From the NCBI GenBank assembly GCA_016841945.1, contig JAENYC010000005.1:54650-118649 (forward strand): DNA of 64,000 bases, in the 5' to 3' direction. This stretch comes from Haloplasma contractile (GTDB lineage Bacteria > Bacillota_I > Bacilli_A > Haloplasmatales > Haloplasmataceae). The notes under the pieces were generated by a model. It ran no database searches and had not been told where the DNA came from. It saw only the letters and a list, made by a program, of their open reading frames with translations. Positions within the stretch are counted from its first letter, which is position 1. Each line of letters begins with the position of its first letter. This document shows positions 26,335-33,828 of the stretch, in pieces. A program made the position numbers and the translations under genes.

Positions 26335-27057
26335 ATGCCACGTGTAAAAGGTGGATATGTAACAAGAAGAAGACGTAAACGTACGTTAAAATTAGCCAAA
26401 GGATATTTTGGTTCAAAACATATATTATACAAAACAGCTCATGAACAAGTGATGAAATCACTTGCCTATGCATATCGTGATCGTAAACAAAGAAAACGTG
26501 ACTTTAGAAAATTATGGATTACACGTATAAATGCAGCTTGTCGTATGCAGGATTTATCCTATTCTAGATTTATGCATGGATTAAAATTAGCAAGTGTCGA
26601 TGTAAATCGTAAGATGTTAGCTGATTTAGCAGTTAAAGATTTAGCAGGATTTAATCAATTAGTAGAACTTGCAAAAGATGCTTTAGCTAACCCTGATAAA
26701 TTTGAATCCAAAACAGTTATTAAAGTAAAAGAAATTAAAAAAGAAAAGAAGACAAAGACTAAAAAAGAAACAAAGAAAACAGAAACGAAGAAGGCAGAAC
26801 CTAAGAAAGAAACAAAGAAAACAGAAACGAAGAAGGTAGAGCCTAAAAAAGAGACAAAGAAAGCAGAACCTAAGAAGGCAGAGCCTAAGAAAGAAACAAA
26901 GAAGGCAGAACCTAAGAAAGAAGAAGGACCACAAACAGCTGCTGAATTAAAGAAATTAACTGTTAAAGATTTAAGAGCACTAGCAAAAGAACGAAATGTT
27001 TCAATACCAAGTGGTTCACGTAAAGCGGATATAGTTGAATTATTAGCTACTAAGTAA
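26335..27057 (+). CDS. rplT: 50S ribosomal protein L20 with a long Lys/Glu-rich tail and SAP-like domain
   Basis: Residues 1-118 are a normal L20 ([26 protein letters not shown]...), the early 23S-binding assembly protein and repressor of its own operon. Unusually, the protein continues to 240 residues. A repetitive linker made of [16 protein letters not shown] and similar units (about 125-193) leads to a C-terminal SAP/Rho-N-like helix pair ([17 protein letters not shown]...[14 protein letters not shown]). The reading frame is unbroken and ends at a terminator. The tail probably adds nucleic-acid binding. Confidence 0.96.
   Translation: MPRVKGGYVTRRRRKRTLKLAKGYFGSKHILYKTAHEQVMKSLAYAYRDRKQRKRDFRKLWITRINAACRMQDLSYSRFMHGLKLASVDVNRKMLADLAVKDLAGFNQLVELAKDALANPDKFESKTVIKVKEIKKEKKTKTKKETKKTETKKAEPKKETKKTETKKVEPKKETKKAEPKKAEPKKETKKAEPKKEEGPQTAAELKKLTVKDLRALAKERNVSIPSGSRKADIVELLATK
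26758..26928 (+). repeat. Degenerate tandem repeat inside rplT
   Basis: Purine-rich units such as CCTAAGAAAGAAACAAAGAA and AAAACAGAAACGAAGAAG recur here and encode [14 protein letters not shown] blocks. The tract is prone to copy-number change. It produces spurious open frames on the other strand. Confidence 0.85.
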
Positions 27058-27086
27058 GCGCAAATAGACTTGCGCTTATTTTTTTT
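27055..27086 (+). terminator. Intrinsic terminator of the infC operon
   Basis: An 8-bp stem (AAGCGCAA / TTGCGCTT) with an ATAGAC loop and a T-rich tail overlaps the rplT stop. Confidence 0.85.
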
Positions 27087-27155
27087 ATGCAACGAAACAT
27101 TGCTTGATTCTTAAAAAGAGTGTGGTAAAATTTTAATTAGTAGGGAGTGATTGTA

Positions 27156-27704
27156 ATGTTAGATTTAAAGATAATTGGAGAAGTGATTTGTTTTTATAGG
27201 GAAAAAAAGAATATGACACAACAGGATTTAGCAGAGTATTTATATGTAACACGTCAAACTATTTCAAAATGGGAAACGGGAAAATCAATTCCTAGTATAG
27301 AATTGATGGTTGAACTCACCAAATTATTTAACATTACAATTGATGATTTATTATATGGTCAAAAATCACAAAATCATGATATATCATATCTTCTTAGTCA
27401 TTATCCAAGGCAATATATTGTAAATCAAATCATAAGAGGAATGATTAAAGAAAGATTAGAAGATATTCTATATTTGTTCAGTTCCATGGAAAGATCAATC
27501 ATTATTAATCATGTTATAAAAGGAAGTATATCAGCTGATATTAAATCATTACTCCCATATTTAAGTAAAGATGAAAGAGTGCGTATTCTAAAGGCATTTT
27601 ATAAAGAATGTAAGAATGATATAAAATATTTTATATCATGCAGTGAAAGAAAATTATTGGAGGGAAAAAATGAACATAAAAAAAATGTTGCCATTTTTAG
27701 ATGA
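27156..27704 (+). CDS. XRE-family regulator with a helical repeat C-terminal region
   Basis: The ATG at 27156 follows an agggag ribosome site. Residues 1-65 form a Cro/CI helix-turn-helix (MTQQDLAEYLYVTRQTISKWETGKSIP). The 182-residue product continues with helical repeats of the type (I/S)LLPYLS.DERVRIL..F. The next gene begins inside its 3' end, in another frame (35-bp overlap), and encodes further repeats of the same type. The pair may come from one longer gene that split; both remain open. Confidence 0.78.
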   Translation: MLDLKIIGEVICFYREKKNMTQQDLAEYLYVTRQTISKWETGKSIPSIELMVELTKLFNITIDDLLYGQKSQNHDISYLLSHYPRQYIVNQIIRGMIKERLEDILYLFSSMERSIIINHVIKGSISADIKSLLPYLSKDERVRILKAFYKECKNDIKYFISCSERKLLEGKNEHKKNVAIFR

Positions 27705-28008
27705 TGATAGTTTAAAACAACTTGTAGATTTAATACTTGAAGGCAAAGAAGAAAGTGTTTCATTAAAATCAGTTATACCATTCTTAAGTGATCAAGCGAC
27801 AATGGATTTATTTAATCGGTTTATGAACAAAGAAATTGAGTTAGATATTTCTATATTGCTTCCATATTTAGAAGATGATAACTTAAAAGAATTATATCGG
27901 AAAGTTTCAAAAGGAGAGATAGAAGGAATTGATGAGGCAAAAATCCTCCCTTATTTAGACGAGGATAGTTTAAAAGAAATATTTAACGAATATGTTGCAT
28001 CAAAGTAA
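27670..28008 (+). CDS. Helical repeat protein coupled to the XRE regulator
   Basis: The ATG at 27670 is preceded by ttggaggg. The 112-residue product is almost wholly made of repeats of about 28-32 residues: MLPFLDDDSLKQLVDLI, VIPFLSDQATMDLFNRF, LLPYLEDDNLKELYRKV, ILPYLDEDSLKEIFNEY. The start of each repeat resembles the C-terminal region of the overlapping regulator. It probably acts with, or was once part of, that regulator. No enzymatic motif is visible. Confidence 0.72.
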   Translation: MNIKKMLPFLDDDSLKQLVDLILEGKEESVSLKSVIPFLSDQATMDLFNRFMNKEIELDISILLPYLEDDNLKELYRKVSKGEIEGIDEAKILPYLDEDSLKEIFNEYVASK

Positions 28009-28047
28009 TAGATTAAAACCTTTGGTTTTAGTCTATCTTTCTTTTTT
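28009..28047 (+). terminator. Intrinsic terminator
   Basis: A 12-bp stem with one G-T pair (TAGATTAAAACC / GGTTTTAGTCTA), a TTT loop and a T-rich tail. The following AT-rich 250 bp up to 28302 holds no convincing gene. Confidence 0.75.
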
Positions 28048-28302
28048 CAGCGATATATTTTGTATTATTGTTAAAATAGGTTATAATATATATATACTTT
28101 TTTTTCCATATGTCATATTATTGAATAAAAATAATCAGTATTTTGTGGAAATGATTAACCATCTAGTACATTGTTAATATGATATATTAGAGATTTTTTT
28201 TATTAAATTTTGTATTTTATTTAGTTTTTCGATAAAATTTAACTTAAAATTATAGTAAAATAATGAAGTAATTTATTAATTTAAATATATGGGGTGAATT
28301 AA

Positions 28303-28668
28303 ATGCCGGATGTTAAAGTTGGGGAAATATGGACTTTTTTAGTACCTTTAACAAATGATAATACGAAATATAAAGCTAGGCCAGTTTTAATTGTCAGTGT
28401 GAATGAAGGTTTTGTTCACTATGAAAGTATAAATTATGTTGTCATTAGTTCAACATCATTGAGAGAAAAATATGATGTGGTCATTCGAGATGATATCGCG
28501 TCTCGTATTGGTTTACAATCTACATCAATTATAAAGACTACTAATATTTATACAGAAAATAAGACATCTTTAGGTCATAAAATTGGAGAGTTACCAAAAG
28601 GTATTTTGAAACAATTTAGGAAAAAGTATCAAGCTTTCCAAGAGTATATCTTAAATAATCTTAAATAA
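28303..28668 (+). CDS. PemK/MazF-like toxin-family protein
   Basis: The 121-residue product has the MazF/PemK fold signatures: VKVGEIWTFLVPL at the start, YKARPVLIVSV, a middle beta strand NYVVISSTS, and SIIKTTNIYTENKT with LGHKIGELP near the end. MazF-like proteins are usually mRNA endonucleases paired with a small antitoxin gene just upstream. Here the 290 bp upstream contain no obvious antitoxin, and the downstream gene is metabolic. It is either an orphan or has a remote partner. Confidence 0.78.
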   Translation: MPDVKVGEIWTFLVPLTNDNTKYKARPVLIVSVNEGFVHYESINYVVISSTSLREKYDVVIRDDIASRIGLQSTSIIKTTNIYTENKTSLGHKIGELPKGILKQFRKKYQAFQEYILNNLK

Positions 28669-28680
28669 TTTAATTTTTTT

Positions 28681-28709
28681 AAGTGTTAAGTTTTTAACAC
28701 TTTTTTTAT
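28681..28709 (+). terminator. Intrinsic terminator
   Basis: A 9-bp stem (AAGTGTTAA / TTAACACTT) has a GTTT loop and a T run. Confidence 0.85.
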
Positions 28710-28726
28710 TAAACATTATGATATTG

Positions 28727-28735
28727 TGATATAAT
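28727..28735 (+). promoter_or_regulatory. Extended -10 promoter element for the transaldolase gene
   Basis: TGATATAAT (28727-28735) fits the extended -10 form (TGnTATAAT). The -35 region is weak. Confidence 0.5.
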
Positions 28736-28766
28736 AATAGAAAAGATAATAAAAGGAGTGAACGAA

Positions 28767-29414
28767 ATGAAGCTATTTATTGATACAGCTAATGTAGAAG
28801 AAATTAAACAAGCAAGTCAATTGGGAGTTATTCAAGGTGTAACAACTAATCCATCGTTAATTGCGAAAGAAGGAAGAGACCTAAAAGAGGTTATCCATGA
28901 AATATGTGATATCGTTGATGGTCCTATAAGTTGTGAAGTTTTAAGCTTAGATAGCGAAGGAATGATAAAAGAAGCGAGAGAGTTTTCAAAGATTCATAAA
29001 AATATTGTGATTAAGATTCCAATGACTGATGAAGGTTTAAAAGCAGTTAGTGTATTATCAAAAGAAAAGATAAAAACCAATGTTACACTAGTGTTTTCAG
29101 CGTCTCAAGCATTACTTGCTAGTTTAGCAGGTGCAACATTTGTGTCACCGTTTATTGGACGAATTGATGATATTTCAATGGATGGAACGCAATTAATTGA
29201 AGAAATCGTTGATATATTTGCGATGCATCGTTTAGAAACAGAAATAATTGCCGCTAGTATTAGACATCCTATGCATGTGGTTGAAGCCGCTCGATTAGGG
29301 GCTCATATTGCGACAGTTCCGTATAAAATTATTCAACAAATGATTAAGCATCCTTTAACTGATAGAGGAATTGAAAAGTTTATGAAGGATTGGAATAAGA
29401 CTTTTACAAAATAA
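28767..29414 (+). CDS. Transaldolase of the short TalC/fructose-6-phosphate aldolase type
   Basis: The ATG at 28767 follows aaaggagtg. The 215-residue product matches the short Fsa/TalC subfamily: [45 protein letters not shown] with the Schiff-base lysine in [19 protein letters not shown], and [15 protein letters not shown]. It moves a dihydroxyacetone unit in the non-oxidative pentose phosphate pathway, or cleaves fructose-6-P in Fsa-like members; sequence alone does not decide. It is flanked by a promoter and a terminator. Confidence 0.93.
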   Translation: MKLFIDTANVEEIKQASQLGVIQGVTTNPSLIAKEGRDLKEVIHEICDIVDGPISCEVLSLDSEGMIKEAREFSKIHKNIVIKIPMTDEGLKAVSVLSKEKIKTNVTLVFSASQALLASLAGATFVSPFIGRIDDISMDGTQLIEEIVDIFAMHRLETEIIAASIRHPMHVVEAARLGAHIATVPYKIIQQMIKHPLTDRGIEKFMKDWNKTFTK

Positions 29415-29415
29415 T

Positions 29416-29462
29416 AAAAAAAGTTTATTAACTATAAAAGGTTAATAAACTTTTTTTTAACA
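29416..29462. terminator. Bidirectional terminator
   Basis: A 14-bp stem (AAGTTTATTAAC / GTTAATAAACTT core) with A-rich and T-rich sides lies between convergent genes. Confidence 0.85.
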
Positions 29463-29478
29463 TTTAATTAATCAAATA

Positions 29479-30162
29479 TTAATTTATAGATGGTACACTT
29501 CCTAATAGAGGAAGTTCTAAATATTTTACTACATCATCTTCATCTTTAATCGTTCTGTCTAAAAATTCTCTTAATAATACAAAGCCAACTGATAGCATTA
29601 AACCAAGAACAAATCCAATCACAACATTGAGCTTTACATTAGGACTAACTGGTTGTTTTATCGGAATGGCTTCATCAAGTATACTAAGTGTTTCAATACT
29701 GACTTGATTTTCTACTTCATCCATAAACACAGTTGCCACTTGGTTAGCTATCATTGCTGCATCATCTGGGTTATCAAGTGTTACTTTAATTGAGATAATG
29801 TCTGTGTCTTGTACAGAAGTCACCTCAATTTTATCTTGTAATTGTTGATAGGTTAAATTTAAACCTAAATCTTCAATTACTTGATTTAAGACAGTACGAC
29901 TCTTTGCGATAATCGAGTAAGTCTTTACCAATTTTTGTGATGTTTGTAAATCATTATAATTGATTGAGTCACCACTTTGAGCTGCTGTTACTCTCAAGGT
30001 CGTATCACTTGAAAATTTTTCATCAATAACAAAAATGGTAAATAAACCAACAGCAATGGAAATTGTCATCGTCACAATTCCAATTAAGATGATATTTTTC
30101 CATAATAAAGTAATTAATTCTTGCAAATTAATGGTTGATTCAACTTCATAATTCTCCATTTG
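29479..30162 (-). CDS. Wzz/CpsC-like chain-length determinant / BY-kinase activator, copy 1
   Basis: The 227-residue product has the polysaccharide co-polymerase layout: an N-terminal membrane helix (IILIGIVTMTISIAVGLFTIFV), an extracytoplasmic part, and a second helix (LNVVIGFVLGLMLSVGFVLL) preceded by a Pro-rich PIKQPVSPN. It ends with a short cytosolic tail. Such proteins control capsule or exopolysaccharide length and switch on the tyrosine kinase. The start at 30162 follows ttggagg. It is cotranscribed with the kinase-like gene just upstream (24 bp apart). A closely related copy lies at 31854. Confidence 0.88.
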   Translation of the reverse strand, partial: QMENYEVESTINLQELITLLWKNIILIGIVTMTISIAVGLFTIFVIDEKFSSDTTLRVTAAQSGDSINYNDLQTSQKLVKTYSIIAKSRTVLNQVIEDLGLNLTYQQLQDKIEVTSVQDTDIISIKVTLDNPDDAAMIANQVATVFMDEVENQVSIETLSILDEAIPIKQPVSPNVKLNVVIGFVLGLMLSVGFVLLREFLDRTIKDEDDVVKYLELPLLGSVPSIN

Positions 30163-30185
30163 ATCCTCCAAACAAAAATATTATA

Positions 30186-30929
30186 TTATTCAACAACAAT
30201 TTTTAACTTGTTGTTGTTGCCACTTTGTCCATTTCCATAATACCCGTATGTATCTTTACTAAAAGGAACTTTTGTTAATACAACACCCAATACATTGACA
30301 TCTGCCAGTTTTAAATGTTTAATTGTTTTTTGAGCAATGTCAATTTTTGTCTTTCCTCGTTCAATAATAAAAACAGTTCCATCAGCTAACTTTGATGTTG
30401 CAACACCATCTATAATCACACCACTTGGTGCACTATCTATAATGATCTCATCAAAGTCATTTTTTAAGAAATTCACTAGTTCTTTGATCTTCTTTGAACT
30501 GATAATTTCAGTAGGATTCACTACTTCAGTACCGGATGTAATAACATATAATTGTCCAGTTAGTTGTTCATGCTGAATATTTTGAACATATTTTTTACAG
30601 TCGATGTCCTTTCCTTTTTTAATGAAATCAACTAACATATCTGTAATTCCAAATTTGTTTTTTATATTAAATGCCCTATGAATACAGGGGCTACGAAGGT
30701 CAAGATCGATTAAAAGAACTTTTTTATTTTTATTTGCTGTCATAATTGCCAAGTTACAGGCAGTTGTTGTCTTTGCTTCGTTTGCAACAGAAGATGTTAC
30801 GTTGATTACATTAATTTCTTTATCTATAGATGAATATTCTAAGTTCGTCCTTATGGTACGATACATTTCTGATTGAATTGAATTTGGTTCATCTAAAGCG
30901 ATAAGCGTTTTATCTTTTAATCCTAACAT
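30186..30929 (-). CDS. CpsD/YwqD-like bacterial tyrosine kinase, copy 1, with altered P-loop
   Basis: The 247-residue product has the BY-kinase fold with Walker A' (VLLIDLDLRSP) and Walker B (EIIIDSAPSGV), and a short Tyr-bearing C-terminus (YGYYGNGQSG). The P-loop reads SVANEAKTTTACN, whereas active members normally have PGEGKTT: the glycines are replaced, while Lys-Thr remains. ATP binding may be changed or lost. The partner Wzz-like gene follows. The divergent copy at 31114 shows a similar change. It should control polymer export at the membrane if active. Confidence 0.85.
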   Translation of the reverse strand: MLGLKDKTLIALDEPNSIQSEMYRTIRTNLEYSSIDKEINVINVTSSVANEAKTTTACNLAIMTANKNKKVLLIDLDLRSPCIHRAFNIKNKFGITDMLVDFIKKGKDIDCKKYVQNIQHEQLTGQLYVITSGTEVVNPTEIISSKKIKELVNFLKNDFDEIIIDSAPSGVIIDGVATSKLADGTVFIIERGKTKIDIAQKTIKHLKLADVNVLGVVLTKVPFSKDTYGYYGNGQSGNNNKLKIVVE

Positions 30930-31048
30930 AATTCTACACTCCATTCCTATTCACATCACTTATTAATTTTATCATATTTTGTCGAAAAAAAAAATATATA
31001 TTTCTATATTTTAGTAAATAATAAAATTGTAAGAAATACAAGTATTTA

Positions 31049-31077
31049 TTGCAAATTCATTAAAATTGGTATATACT
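31049..31077 (+). promoter_or_regulatory. Probable promoter for the second kinase/Wzz pair
   Basis: TTGCAA at 31049-31054 and TATACT at 31072-31077 have a 17-bp spacer. Confidence 0.55.
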
Positions 31078-31113
31078 ATATAAAGGAAAATACACAAATA
31101 GGAAGGTTTTACT

Positions 31114-31851
31114 ATGGTAGAAGACAAATTAGTTACATTAGAGAACGGACGGTCATATTTAAGTGAAATATATAGAAAAGTTCGTACCAATATTGAATAT
31201 GCGAGTATAGATACTAAAATTCATACTGTAAACATAACATCAACGATTGCTAGTGAAACGAAAACCACAACCGCTTGTAATTTAGCCGTTATGTATGCTA
31301 ATAAGTTTAAAAAAGTATTATTAATTGATACTGATCTAAGAAAACCAAATGTGCATCGATTGTTTCATATTAAAAATAGTAAAGGGTTAACAGATCTTAT
31401 GTTGAGTTATTCTAATGATGATCAAGATTTAAACAAACTTGATTTGCAAGATTATATACAAGAATTTTCGCATCCCTCTCTTACTTATCCTTTACATATA
31501 GTGACTGCTGGTACTGAGGTGACCAATCCAGCTGAATTTTTAGGTTCAAATGCATTTAAATCTTTATTAGAAGATTTAAAAACACAATATGATGTTATCA
31601 TCGTTGATTCTGCACCTAGTGGCATTATTGTAGATGGATTAGTTGTTTCAAGTGCGTGTGATGCCACGTTATATGTAATTGAATATAACAAAGTTAAAGT
31701 AGACCAAATTAAACACGCTACAGATTCCTTAAAACACGCTGGTGCTAATATTGTGGGCTCTTTACTCACAAAAACACCAGAACATAAACGATTTATGAAT
31801 CATTATTATAATGAGTCTTATTATTACGGTAGAAAGAGAGATGAAGAATAA
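31114..31851 (+). CDS. CpsD/YwqD-like bacterial tyrosine kinase, copy 2, with altered P-loop
   Basis: The 245-residue paralog of the protein at 30186 shows LSEIYRKVRTNIEYASID, Walker A' VLLIDTDLRKPNVHRLF and Walker B VIIVDSAPSGIIVDGL. Its tyrosine cluster (HYYNESYYYGRKRDEE) is richer than in copy 1, as expected for autophosphorylation sites. Its P-loop, TIASETKTTTACN, again lacks the glycines of the usual PGEGKTT. The Wzz-like gene begins 3 bp after its stop, giving a mirror image of the minus-strand pair. Confidence 0.85.
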   Translation: MVEDKLVTLENGRSYLSEIYRKVRTNIEYASIDTKIHTVNITSTIASETKTTTACNLAVMYANKFKKVLLIDTDLRKPNVHRLFHIKNSKGLTDLMLSYSNDDQDLNKLDLQDYIQEFSHPSLTYPLHIVTAGTEVTNPAEFLGSNAFKSLLEDLKTQYDVIIVDSAPSGIIVDGLVVSSACDATLYVIEYNKVKVDQIKHATDSLKHAGANIVGSLLTKTPEHKRFMNHYYNESYYYGRKRDEE

Positions 31852-31853
31852 TC

Positions 31854-32564
31854 ATGCATGAAGAACAAGTAAATTCTATCGATTTAAAAGAATTATTGAG
31901 CTTATTATTGAAAAATATTGTGTTCATTGGAATAGTCACATTCGGTATAGCAATTATAGTCGGTTTATATACCTTTAATTTTGTACCTAAAAAATATGAA
32001 AGCAAAACATTAATCAATGTCACAAAAGACATAGATGAAGAGGCAAATTCAACTTCATCAGATATTTTCCGTTATGGAAGTGAACTGGCAAAAAGATATT
32101 CAATTATCGCAAAATCCAATACTGTACTTGAGATGGTAAAAACTGATTTAAAAACTAATCATAATTTAAATATAAAGAAACAACAGTTAATAGATAGTTT
32201 TGAGGTTATATCGGTAAATGAAACGGACATTTTAAGAATTACCGTGACCTATACTGATTATATCCTCGCTAAAGATATCGCACAAGCCATCACAGATGCG
32301 AGTATGATTGTATATGAAAACACTTATCAAGATGCATCTGTTACAAGTATTGATGAAGCAGACTTAAATGATATCCCGGTATCACCTAATTTAAAGTTAA
32401 ATGTGGTCATTGGTTTTGTATTAGGATTGATGTTGTCAGTGGGAAGTGTTTTAATGAAAGAATTTTTAAATCGGAAAATTAAAACAGAGAAAGATATTGA
32501 GCAATATCTAGAGATTCCTTATTTTGGTTCAATTCCGAATTACAAAAAATTAAAAAACTTGTAA
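31854..32564 (+). CDS. Wzz/CpsC-like chain-length determinant, copy 2
   Basis: The 236-residue paralog of the protein at 29479 has an N-terminal helix (IVFIGIVTFGIAIIVGLYTFNFV), an external domain and a second helix (LNVVIGFVLGLMLSVGSVLM) after IPVSPN. A 13-residue stretch of the second helix (LNVVIGFVLGLML) is identical to copy 1, supporting recent duplication. It is probably an activator and membrane partner of the adjacent kinase-like protein. A terminator follows. Confidence 0.88.
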   Translation: MHEEQVNSIDLKELLSLLLKNIVFIGIVTFGIAIIVGLYTFNFVPKKYESKTLINVTKDIDEEANSTSSDIFRYGSELAKRYSIIAKSNTVLEMVKTDLKTNHNLNIKKQQLIDSFEVISVNETDILRITVTYTDYILAKDIAQAITDASMIVYENTYQDASVTSIDEADLNDIPVSPNLKLNVVIGFVLGLMLSVGSVLMKEFLNRKIKTEKDIEQYLEIPYFGSIPNYKKLKNL

Positions 32565-32590
32565 AAGGTTGATTTTCAACCTTTTTTATT
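32563..32590 (+). terminator. Intrinsic terminator
   Basis: A 10-bp stem (AAAAGGTTGA / TCAACCTTTT) with a TTT loop and T tail overlaps the stop codon. Confidence 0.85.
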
Positions 32591-32650
32591 TGCATGTTTA
32601 TATCTTTTCAACTATAATTATAGTAATACTTATAATAGGGTTGAGAGAAT

Positions 32651-33814
32651 ATGACACCATTTTTTTACATTATTTCCTTTACTAAGAAAGATAATCGCTT
32701 TCAATTACAGATTGACGTAGAATACGAAAATTACTTAGTCCCGGTTTATGACCGTACTTTTTGTGATGAAAATCATGAAATTTCAAGTGTTTATAGTCAA
32801 ATAATGGAATATTTTAATCAAACAAACATAAAAATGACAAAAAACGATGTTAAAATGTTTTATAATATCTTTGAACGTCATGATTTAAATCTACCCGAAC
32901 CCAATGATGTGTTACTCTTAGAACAAGCCCATCATCATTCTAAAGGGTTAAACCCTAAAGAAATGTTGTTTTTAATATATATTAATCATAAGGGTGTGAA
33001 TGCTAGGAAAGCAAAGTATTGGGTAGAAGAATATCATCTTGATATAAAACATACAATCGATTACCTAATTAAGTTGGATTATTTGACGACTGATGATTAT
33101 GAGTTTAACTTAAGTAAAGCAACAAAAAAAGAATTATGTAGCGTATTAGATAAACATAATATTTCTTATAGTGGAAATAAACCTGCTATACTAAAGCTTG
33201 TTAAAACTTCATTATCTAAAGAAGACTTGAAGAATGATTTTACCGGACTATATTATAAGCAAACGATAAAAGGTGAAGAAATCGCCATGGCGAATCAAAA
33301 TCTAAATGATTTTCATAAAAGCTATTATCGTTATGCGAATCAATTGAGAGTTGAAGAGTTTTATTTATTAAGTAAGCGGTATAAAGACTTAGAGGCTAAG
33401 GAAGTGTGTAAAATAATGGTGCAGAGAAAAAATGATGAGACTGTTACCGATTTTGATTGGGACAAGTTTTTCGAAGAGGAAGTAAAGAGTAAAAAAGAAA
33501 TCAATGACTTTACTGAAATTATTAAAAAATACACGAAACGTGATAAAGTAGAACCAATTGAAGTGTCTGAAGAGGAGTTTTTAAAAGTGGTTTACAAAGA
33601 TAAAGAAGATAAAGTAAAACCAGTAGAAAAGACAATAGATGATAGAAAAGATGTAGAAACTTTCTTTGTGAAAAATAGGAGTCAAGAATTAGAAATTGAA
33701 GAGATACCTAAGAATAAGACTAAGATTAATATGATATATGTTAAATGTTTTATGTATTCAAGTATCATATGTTTTATTCTAATCTATATCATGTATCAAT
33801 TTATATTTTCATAG
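32651..33814 (+). CDS. SAP-like domain protein with a C-terminal membrane anchor, copy 1
   Basis: This 387-residue protein has no family I recognise. Visible parts are an N-terminal domain (1-100), a second block with ITPKE-like NPKEMLFLIYINHKG, a SAP-like helix pair (about 154-190, SKATKKELCSVLDKHNISY), an SYYRYANQLRVEEFYLLSKR block, a charged stretch, and a single membrane helix at the end. The protein at 51956 shares this order throughout, so the two define one family. The C-terminal helix would anchor the rest in the cytosol. A TATAAT at 32631-32636 may be its promoter. Confidence 0.75.
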   Translation: MTPFFYIISFTKKDNRFQLQIDVEYENYLVPVYDRTFCDENHEISSVYSQIMEYFNQTNIKMTKNDVKMFYNIFERHDLNLPEPNDVLLLEQAHHHSKGLNPKEMLFLIYINHKGVNARKAKYWVEEYHLDIKHTIDYLIKLDYLTTDDYEFNLSKATKKELCSVLDKHNISYSGNKPAILKLVKTSLSKEDLKNDFTGLYYKQTIKGEEIAMANQNLNDFHKSYYRYANQLRVEEFYLLSKRYKDLEAKEVCKIMVQRKNDETVTDFDWDKFFEEEVKSKKEINDFTEIIKKYTKRDKVEPIEVSEEEFLKVVYKDKEDKVKPVEKTIDDRKDVETFFVKNRSQELEIEEIPKNKTKINMIYVKCFMYSSIICFILIYIMYQFIFS

Positions 33815-33828
33815 GGAGGTGTACTATT

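Noticed and set aside
26655..27092. Long open frames on the minus strand opposite the rplT tail
   Set aside because: They arise from the purine-rich repeat coding the Lys/Glu linker; low-complexity Phe/Leu/Ser translation, no ribosome site, and the plus strand is a clear L20.
27992..28177. 61-codon plus-strand frame after the repeat protein
   Set aside because: It reads through a terminator hairpin and AT-rich spacer, with hydrophobic low-complexity translation and no ribosome site.
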